DNA from: a virus
Strand: one strand, 5' to 3'
DNA: 25,625 nt
Virus record (IMG/VR): IMGVR_UViG_3300007754_000381
Coordinates: 1-25,625 of that record
How positions within the stretch are numbered: position 1 is the first letter of the stretch; the number at the start of each line of letters is the position of its first letter. Both the position numbers and the translations under genes were made by a program. A model generated the notes under the pieces. That model ran no database searches. It saw only the letters and a program-made list of their open reading frames with translations, and had not been told where the DNA came from. Shown here one piece after another: positions 19,946 to 25,625 of the stretch.

Positions 19946-22510
19946 TCAAAAAAATCTTTCTAAAGTATATCGTTCATCTACAGGTAAACCATATCCCATA
20001 GCATCATAAAACATTTTAATCTTCTTTTTAAGTGCTTGAGTATATAACTTATCAACATCTATATATTTTTTGATATAATCTAAAACTTCTGGTGGATCTT
20101 CATCCCCTTTATATGCTAAAACTGATAAACTAAGAGGATTTTGTTTTAAATAAACCCACTTAATTTTTTCTCCACCCACTATTTTAGAATATCTTTTCTT
20201 ATCATAATAATCTATCATATCATTATATGCTAAAGATGCCTTTACATGAACTGGTGTGGCCTTAGCATAATATGTTGATATTAATTTACCACCTACTGTA
20301 GTATCTTTATGTTGAAAATTTCTCTCATCTACATTTTTAATAAATTTACCTAATCGTTTAACTCCTGTGGGTGAAGCTATATCATCATAACTCATCGCCT
20401 TCATACCCTTTTTAAATGTAAAAATTCTTTCATCAATCTTTTCTTTAGGTACATTTGCCAATAAATCATCCAATACTTCTGATAATAAAGTCTTCATTCC
20501 TTTAGCAAAAGAACTTCTAACTGTATCCAATCCTTTAACGTGAGTTTTATTAACTTTTCTACCTTCCTCGTTAATAATTTTCATTCCATATCGTTTCTTG
20601 GTAATGAATAATGAACTCTTTGCAATAACCTCTTGTTTAATTTCAAAATAATGTTTATCTAAATTTAAAAATCTCTTGGCAAATAAATCATAACTCTGAT
20701 TCAAATACGCTTGAATCTCATCCGCAATATTAATAATATGTTGAGTCATCGTTGCTTCAGCACTAGTATCAATTCCTTTATGTCTTGCTTTAACCAACGG
20801 TGTGGCTGATGCGAAAATACTATCTGTATCTATGTAAATCACATAATCTTCATTTGTACCAAGTTCCTTATTATAATAATGATTTGTAATCTTCTTACTA
20901 AATTTAATCAAAGATTGTCCTGTCATTGTAGTTGCCTCTGCATTATCAATATCATAAAACCTAAAAACAGGTAATCCCAATACACCATACAATGAATTTA
21001 ACAAAATTTTCTGTAGATATTGTCGTCTATTAAAATATTGAAACTTTTTATCATTCCCATCTTCGTTAAATTGTTTAGCTAATTTTCTAAATTGTACTCT
21101 ATCGTCAAACCATTTACCAAGAATTGCTGGAATTAGTCCTACTTTATCCATTCTATATAATATCCCATTAGAACTAATTGAAACTTTAGTTTTTTCAAAA
21201 TACTCTTTTAATTCTGTTTCTGTCAACTTTCCTTTTTCTTTATCTCCTACCGTTATTGTATATGTTTTTTTATTATCTTTTTTAACAAATTCTTCGGAAT
21301 TCCAACCAACAACTTTACCAATTTTAGTATCTGGAGATATATTCAATGAACGAATAACACTTGGATACATTGATGTAATATCTAAATCATAAACCCACTC
21401 ATGTCTTCCTTGTATTGGGTCTTGAACATAAGCTCCTGCAAATTTATCACTACTTTTCCGTTTGTTCATCAAAGCTCTAGCCTTTTTGTTTTTATTTGGT
21501 ACAACCACATCTATTTTCTTACAATAAACTAAAATTGCTCCTTCTAAATAACGAGAACTTGCGTAAATATCTTCATATGATACATGACCAATATGACATA
21601 TACCTCGTGATATTTCAATATAATCTAATTTCTTATCTAACTCTACAACTATATGAACATCATTTAAGTTATATGCTACAAACCGTTTTCTATCATTCTC
21701 ATATAACTCATTAAGTGTTCCCTCATAAAATACTTTTGTTATTCCTATCTCATCTTCACCTACTGAATCTAATCTATAAGATGGTTTCAAACTCGGTGTA
21801 AACTTTTTATATAATGCTAAATAATCTAAACAACTAACTCCAGCTATTTCAAATCTCTGTCTATAATCTGAATATTTAACAACTCCTATTGGTGATAATA
21901 ACCCCGCAAACTCTTGACCTAATAATTGAAGTATTCTATTATACAAATACGGAATATCAAAATTATCTGTATTCCAGCCTGTAATAATTGTAGGTCTTAT
22001 CTCACAATATTTACCCAAAAATGCATTTAACATCTCAATTTCTGATTTAAATCTAAGTACAGTATTATTTCCATTTTTCAATATACCATCTTCTGATTTA
22101 ATCTCAAGTTTATTCTCTGGGTCTAAAACATAACAATAATATTCGTCTGTAAGACTATCCCATAATGCAATAGAAGTTATTTTATTCTCTGCCTTTGATG
22201 GTGATGGAAATCCTTGTGTAACCTCTACCTCGATATCAAAAACCATAGTTCTATGACCTACCGATGGTTCATCTGAATCTGTATATTGGTCTACTAAAGT
22301 TCTTGTAGTTGCTATTACATCAGATTCATATAAATTTTCATCATCTTTATCATATCTAAAAACCTTTTTTAGTCGAGTTCCATCAAGTGCAGTAAATTTA
22401 CCGTTCTTATCTTGTAAATAAGCATACCTTTTATATGGTGTTTTTCTATAACCTAATTTATCATCCCATATATGAATTGATCTTCCATCAAAATAGATAT
22501 TTTGATACAT
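19946..22510 (-). CDS. 43: Family B DNA polymerase (T4 gp43-like)
   Basis: An 854-residue replicative polymerase with 3'-5' proofreading, close to the 898 of T4 gp43. Exonuclease motifs are FDIEVE (D92, E94), GWNTDNFDIPYL (D185) and YNLNDVHIV (D284). Polymerase motifs are DLDITSMYPS (D375, with Y382), KILLNSLYG (motif B) and YIDTDSIF (D561, D563). All catalytic acids are intact, and no intein or split is present. The protein ends YTLERFF, like the clamp-binding tail of T4/RB69 polymerases. The ribosome binding site is weak, with GGAAAG about 15 bases upstream, after a short A/T-rich spacer. It lies directly downstream of the ribonucleotide reductase and upstream of the clamp. Confidence 0.95.
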   Translation of the reverse strand: MYQNIYFDGRSIHIWDDKLGYRKTPYKRYAYLQDKNGKFTALDGTRLKKVFRYDKDDENLYESDVIATTRTLVDQYTDSDEPSVGHRTMVFDIEVEVTQGFPSPSKAENKITSIALWDSLTDEYYCYVLDPENKLEIKSEDGILKNGNNTVLRFKSEIEMLNAFLGKYCEIRPTIITGWNTDNFDIPYLYNRILQLLGQEFAGLLSPIGVVKYSDYRQRFEIAGVSCLDYLALYKKFTPSLKPSYRLDSVGEDEIGITKVFYEGTLNELYENDRKRFVAYNLNDVHIVVELDKKLDYIEISRGICHIGHVSYEDIYASSRYLEGAILVYCKKIDVVVPNKNKKARALMNKRKSSDKFAGAYVQDPIQGRHEWVYDLDITSMYPSVIRSLNISPDTKIGKVVGWNSEEFVKKDNKKTYTITVGDKEKGKLTETELKEYFEKTKVSISSNGILYRMDKVGLIPAILGKWFDDRVQFRKLAKQFNEDGNDKKFQYFNRRQYLQKILLNSLYGVLGLPVFRFYDIDNAEATTMTGQSLIKFSKKITNHYYNKELGTNEDYVIYIDTDSIFASATPLVKARHKGIDTSAEATMTQHIINIADEIQAYLNQSYDLFAKRFLNLDKHYFEIKQEVIAKSSLFITKKRYGMKIINEEGRKVNKTHVKGLDTVRSSFAKGMKTLLSEVLDDLLANVPKEKIDERIFTFKKGMKAMSYDDIASPTGVKRLGKFIKNVDERNFQHKDTTVGGKLISTYYAKATPVHVKASLAYNDMIDYYDKKRYSKIVGGEKIKWVYLKQNPLSLSVLAYKGDEDPPEVLDYIKKYIDVDKLYTQALKKKIKMFYDAMGYGLPVDERYTLERFF

Positions 22511-22568
22511 TTATATTATAACTTTCCAATTTAACATATGTGAATATACGAATAAAAACCTATACAAG

Positions 22569-24566
22569 TCAAGTACTTTTTATCATTTCTCCTGGAATCT
22601 CACATTGATCAGAATTACAGAATTTGTCTATTTCTGCTTCTTCACCTTCAATACCTACAAAACTCAACCTACTTAATTTTTTTAATTTTTTATTATAAGT
22701 TTTCTCATCAATTGCTTCATATGGCATTTGTTTGTAAGCACCTAACTCATGTCTTGGTAAAAGTGATATACCTTTTAATCTATATTGGAAATAATTTAAA
22801 ACGTGTGGTAGTTCATCTGCTTCGGTTTCGGGGTCGAATGTTGCTGTACAACTTACTTGGTTATCTGCCCAATGTCGTTGTAAGAACGCGGCTAAACTGA
22901 ATTGTTCCCAAATCGAAAGTTCAGCCGCAGTTCTAATCCCCTCACCTACATCTACTGGAACTTCTACCACTACCGTACTGTCTTCTGAACCAAAAGCTGG
23001 TTCTACCGTATAACCTGCCCGTTTCAACGGGTCTAATAATTCTGAATGTTTAGATGCTCTAATTCTACGAATATAAAATCTACTTTCTGGATAATGCATT
23101 CCTGGTGTTGCTCCTACTAATAATGAAACAGTACCACTTGGTTTTACTGAAGTCGTTTTTATAGACTTCGGTACTGCAAACCAATCTGAATACATACAAT
23201 CCCATTCTTGAATAGTATCATATCCACTCTCTAACCATTTTCTTAATTCTTCCATTCCATGTTTAGTAATGAATTGTGCTACTCCACTAACACTACATCC
23301 AATTCTTCTATTTCTCAACATAACTCTGTTTGTATCACTCCAATGTGTTTTACCAAGTGTTACCGTCTTTGCATACAAATAGGCATATTTAAGTGTCCTT
23401 TGATAATCCTCTAATGAATCATGATTGGATGGAAACGTTTCTACCAAGCAGCACAATTCGTAACTCTCCAATGATTGCTCTAAACAGGGATTTCCACCTG
23501 CTACCCTATGGTCTTTATTATCACCACCATTTTGCATACGAGAAAATTGTCTCATATTCTCTAACCATGCAAATCCAGGTTCTCCATTATCATTAATTCT
23601 TTTACACACATCAGTATAATCCATACCGAGTTCTGCAAATATTGAGTTGTTTGAAGTCCAACCATATTGATCTCTGTGAGGATTTACTTCATAGTTTTTT
23701 AAATCCAAATACTCGTCATCATACGGGTCACCGAACACAATCTCTGCTGTCCGTCTTACGTTCCCTGCTACGACACATTTACCAATTAGGTTCATTATAT
23801 CTACAATTGTAGTTACTGTAATTGGACTATTTGTATTATTATCCAATACTTTTCTAATATCTTCGTGAACTTCTTGTAATGGTTCATGTCCACTTGACAC
23901 ACCACCAAATCCTTTAATTGGCTCTCCTTCTGCTCTAATCTTTTTGTAATCAAAAGTAACTGGGGCCGTTCCATGAAAATATGACTCTAACAACAATCTC
24001 AAACTTTCTACCCATCCTTCTCGTGTATCTGGAATCTCATAAACTTCTTCTTGTCTGTCGTTGTTAGGGCCTTTTATAAGTACATGGCCGGCCCCCTTTG
24101 TATCAAAACCAACTCCAACACCTAACATTGATGCATCCATTAAAAAACAAAATGGTTTCGAGTAATCGTCCTTTATTGTTGAAGTAGACACAAAGGCACA
24201 ATTATTTAATGCTGCATATAACTTCTTTTCTTCGGTGATTGGAGTTCCCATCGCCCACAAACCACGCCCTGGTGGTAAGAATTTCATATTAAATATTCTA
24301 TCATACATCTCTTGAGCTGATGCCTGAGCTTGCCAGGCATTCCAACCAAGTTGATGTTGATCAATCCAATTCTTTTGCATGGAATAAGTACCTTCTACAA
24401 CCCTACGAACTGTTTCCCACCATCTTTCATTTTTTCCATCTTCTTTAATACGAGAATATGTTCTCATATAAACTAATTCACCTAAACCGTTAAAACCAAA
24501 AGGTGGTCTTTTCCTCTTGTACTTATTTATAAAATTTTCCGATAACTTAAATTCCACGTGTAACAT
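22569..24566 (-). CDS. nrdJ: Monomeric class II (adenosylcobalamin-dependent) ribonucleotide reductase
   Basis: A 665-residue enzyme that reduces ribonucleotides (triphosphates in the known monomers) to deoxyribonucleotides using B12. PPFGFNGLGELVYMRTYSR (21-39) is the family start. C123 in NNCAFVST and C372 are the redox pair, and C361 in GGNPCLE with E363 is the thiyl-radical site. The C361-C372 spacing of 11 equals that of Lactobacillus RTPR (408/419). C650 and C655 near the end, five apart, equal 731/736. It is shorter than RTPR (739). ATG at 24566 has GAAGGG touching it; a GTG three codons later is better spaced and may be the true start. It makes nucleotides oxygen-independently but relies on cobalamin. 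Confidence 0.94.
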   Translation of the reverse strand: MLHVEFKLSENFINKYKRKRPPFGFNGLGELVYMRTYSRIKEDGKNERWWETVRRVVEGTYSMQKNWIDQHQLGWNAWQAQASAQEMYDRIFNMKFLPPGRGLWAMGTPITEEKKLYAALNNCAFVSTSTIKDDYSKPFCFLMDASMLGVGVGFDTKGAGHVLIKGPNNDRQEEVYEIPDTREGWVESLRLLLESYFHGTAPVTFDYKKIRAEGEPIKGFGGVSSGHEPLQEVHEDIRKVLDNNTNSPITVTTIVDIMNLIGKCVVAGNVRRTAEIVFGDPYDDEYLDLKNYEVNPHRDQYGWTSNNSIFAELGMDYTDVCKRINDNGEPGFAWLENMRQFSRMQNGGDNKDHRVAGGNPCLEQSLESYELCCLVETFPSNHDSLEDYQRTLKYAYLYAKTVTLGKTHWSDTNRVMLRNRRIGCSVSGVAQFITKHGMEELRKWLESGYDTIQEWDCMYSDWFAVPKSIKTTSVKPSGTVSLLVGATPGMHYPESRFYIRRIRASKHSELLDPLKRAGYTVEPAFGSEDSTVVVEVPVDVGEGIRTAAELSIWEQFSLAAFLQRHWADNQVSCTATFDPETEADELPHVLNYFQYRLKGISLLPRHELGAYKQMPYEAIDEKTYNKKLKKLSRLSFVGIEGEEAEIDKFCNSDQCEIPGEMIKST

Positions 24567-24578
24567 CCCTTCTAAAAA

Positions 24579-24719
24579 CTATTTATATTTATTTTCCCAA
24601 TATTTCTTAATTTTTTTATTAAGAATTGTATCCCTATTCTTATAATAATACTTCCGTTGTCGTGCCCTACGAGCTTCAATTTGCTCTTTTTTAGTAAAAT
24701 ATTTTCGAGGTCTAGCCAT
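24579..24719 (-). CDS. Tiny basic Lys/Arg/Tyr-rich protein (46 aa)
   Basis: An open frame from ATG at 24719 to TAG at 24579 lies between the helicase and ribonucleotide reductase genes. It begins MARPRKYFTKKEQIEARRAR and continues QRKYYYKNRDTILNKK, then KYWENKYK. Nearly half the residues are Lys, Arg or Tyr. AAGGA lies upstream. The pattern YYxKN...K-Y-(W/Y)-E-x-K is shared with the 48-residue gene before the HNH endonuclease. Similar short sequences are known next to HNH and other DNA-binding domains in viruses, so a nucleic-acid-binding role, or an endonuclease remnant, is possible. Function unknown. Confidence 0.55.
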   Translation of the reverse strand: MARPRKYFTKKEQIEARRARQRKYYYKNRDTILNKKIKKYWENKYK

Positions 24720-24828
24720 ACCCAATCCTTAATAAAAGTAGAGAGAAAATCTTTTTTATTTCCAATTTACTTTCCCAACCATAAATAAATACTATATATA
24801 TTCAGTTCTATCCCGAATATTTTAAAGT
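24720..24828 (-). promoter_or_regulatory. A/T-rich spacer downstream of the helicase gene
   Basis: This 109-base gap is the longest non-coding stretch in the window. It holds an A/T alternation (TATATATAGTATTTATTTAT read on the minus strand) around 24781-24800, and an AAGGA-like site before the tiny basic gene. A promoter for the basic protein/reductase/polymerase genes is plausible, but I cannot assign a clear -10/-35 or a T4 late box, and no terminator hairpin is evident. Confidence 0.35.
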
Positions 24829-25625
24829 TTATCCAAAATCAGTTAAGTTTTTTTTAGAAGTTTTTTCTTCTCCAATTTCTTCACTACTTTTATAATCTTT
24901 ATATTTATTCCTCAATGTTTGTTTCAAAAAATCTTCAGAATTTACCATTTTTTTCGTTGTTTCTTTCCCACTTAATGATGATGGTCTATGTACATCAATC
25001 CTACCAATATTAGTATTCATAGTAGCAGGATAGGTAATTCCATCCACACCAAACCTATTTTTAATCACGTGGAATCTTGCCGTATTCCCTACCTTATCCT
25101 CAATCTTTCTACTAACACTAACTACAAAATCTGAAGTCATCACTTTACTATATGCTTCTGCAACTTTACTGGCATCAATCACATCTTCGTCTAATGATGA
25201 ACGATTTGCTTGAGAGGCAGTCCATATTGGTATATCCATCTCTCCAGCTAATCCTCGTAGGTCTTCATAAATGTTTCCTAATTGATGTCTTAACTCTCTA
25301 CCACCACTAATATCTCTCATAATATCTGCATAATCTACTATAACGATATCTGGTCTAAACCCACTTAATTCTACTTGTTTTAAATGTGCATTTATAGTTT
25401 GTACTGATGCTGACCTTGTTGGAAAATATTTTATTAATAGTTTTCCCTTTACTTTCTCTAATGATTTCTTAACAGTTTCTTGTTGAAACTTAATTTCTCC
25501 TGTGGGTATTCCTGAAAATATAGTATCATATCTTAATCCAACATAAGATTGGTTTAATTCTAATGTGTAATGTATTGCGGTATTACCTCTTTTTATAGTC
25601 TCTGATACCAATCTCTGTAAACACC
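24829..25625 (-). CDS. 41: Replicative DNA helicase, DnaB/T4 gp41-like, C-terminal part (cut by window edge)
   Basis: The 3' part of a gene that continues beyond the window; 265 codons are visible. DIVIVDYADIMRD is the Walker B strand of DnaB-type RecA folds, IWTASQANRSSLDED the motif-3-like segment with the sensor Gln, and FHVIKNRFGVDG the arginine-finger and DNA-contact region (DnaB: KNRxG). Walker A and the N-terminal primase-binding domain would lie outside. The frame reads through to the edge, so the TTG at 25611 should not be taken as the start. The last 50 residues (NSEDFLKQTLRNKYKDY to TDFG) are a charged tail. It unwinds DNA ahead of the polymerase encoded just downstream. Confidence 0.83.
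   Translation of the reverse strand, partial: CLQRLVSETIKRGNTAIHYTLELNQSYVGLRYDTIFSGIPTGEIKFQQETVKKSLEKVKGKLLIKYFPTRSASVQTINAHLKQVELSGFRPDIVIVDYADIMRDISGGRELRHQLGNIYEDLRGLAGEMDIPIWTASQANRSSLDEDVIDASKVAEAYSKVMTSDFVVSVSRKIEDKVGNTARFHVIKNRFGVDGITYPATMNTNIGRIDVHRPSSLSGKETTKKMVNSEDFLKQTLRNKYKDYKSSEEIGEEKTSKKNLTDFG

Noticed and set aside
24320-24340. 7-bp inverted repeat ATGCCTG/CAGGCAT in the reductase gene
   Set aside because: Short stem with 7-base loop, coding for the repeated Gln-Ala segment; no terminator or regulatory sign.
24781-24800. T4 late promoter (TATAAATA)
   Set aside because: The A/T run resembles it loosely, but the exact octamer with suitable spacing to a start is not present.
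1-25625. tRNA genes, insertion sequences or a prophage attachment site
   Set aside because: No cloverleaf with CCA-type arms, transposase or duplicated att-like sequence was noticed; reading by eye could miss a degenerate tRNA.

Overview
The window is a 25.6-kb piece of a strongly AT-rich, T4-like (myovirus-type) bacteriophage genome. Every gene I can support lies on the minus strand, so transcription runs from high to low coordinates. The genes are packed with almost no spacing. Nine junctions share an ATGA stop/start overlap and three share a single base, which points to long co-transcribed, translationally coupled units. I see no tRNA, rRNA, CRISPR array or insertion sequence. The host is not certain. 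A small histone-H1-like (Hc1) gene resembling Bacteroidota proteins, the AT richness and the gene mix suggest a marine phage, possibly of Bacteroidota; this is inference.

Right part (25625 to about 14900) is the replication and nucleotide block, in transcription order: replicative helicase of the DnaB/T4 gp41 type (cut by the window edge), a tiny basic protein, a monomeric B12-dependent (class II) ribonucleotide reductase, family B DNA polymerase (gp43), sliding clamp (gp45), an SPPY-type DNA methyltransferase, clamp-loader ATPase (gp44), a ClpP-like protease, a histone-H1-like protein, two small proteins (one a zinc ribbon), the clamp-loader small subunit (gp62) and a DUF1599/Nmad1 protein. 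The T4 order 43-45-44-62 is rearranged or interrupted by five inserted genes. The polymerase ends in a short hydrophobic peptide like the clamp-binding tail of T4/RB69 polymerases.

Middle part (14933 to 8770) is an accessory block: a Cas4/AddB-like nuclease with four Fe-S-type cysteines, a SLOG-fold protein, a ribbon-helix-helix regulator behind an alternating A/T block that recurs upstream of the clamp gene, two GT-B glycosyltransferases flanking a very acidic protein, a zinc-ribbon protein, a protein of unknown function, and a homing-type HNH endonuclease preceded by a second tiny basic protein.

Left part (8211 to 1) is a carbohydrate cassette: a GT2 transferase, a NeuB-type nonulosonic (sialic/legionaminic-like) acid synthase without its C-terminal SAF domain, a sialyltransferase-like protein, a CMP-sugar cytidylyltransferase, a phytanoyl-CoA-dioxygenase-like Fe/2-oxoglutarate oxygenase, a kinase-like/methyltransferase fusion, a 53-residue protein, a GT-A transferase, an SDR epimerase/dehydratase, an MptE/DUF115-like protein and the start of a nucleotide-sugar dehydrogenase. 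Together they could make, activate, transfer and decorate an acidic sugar on the virion or the infected cell. This phage glycan pathway, and the histone/ClpP genes inside the replisome operon, are the most interesting parts.
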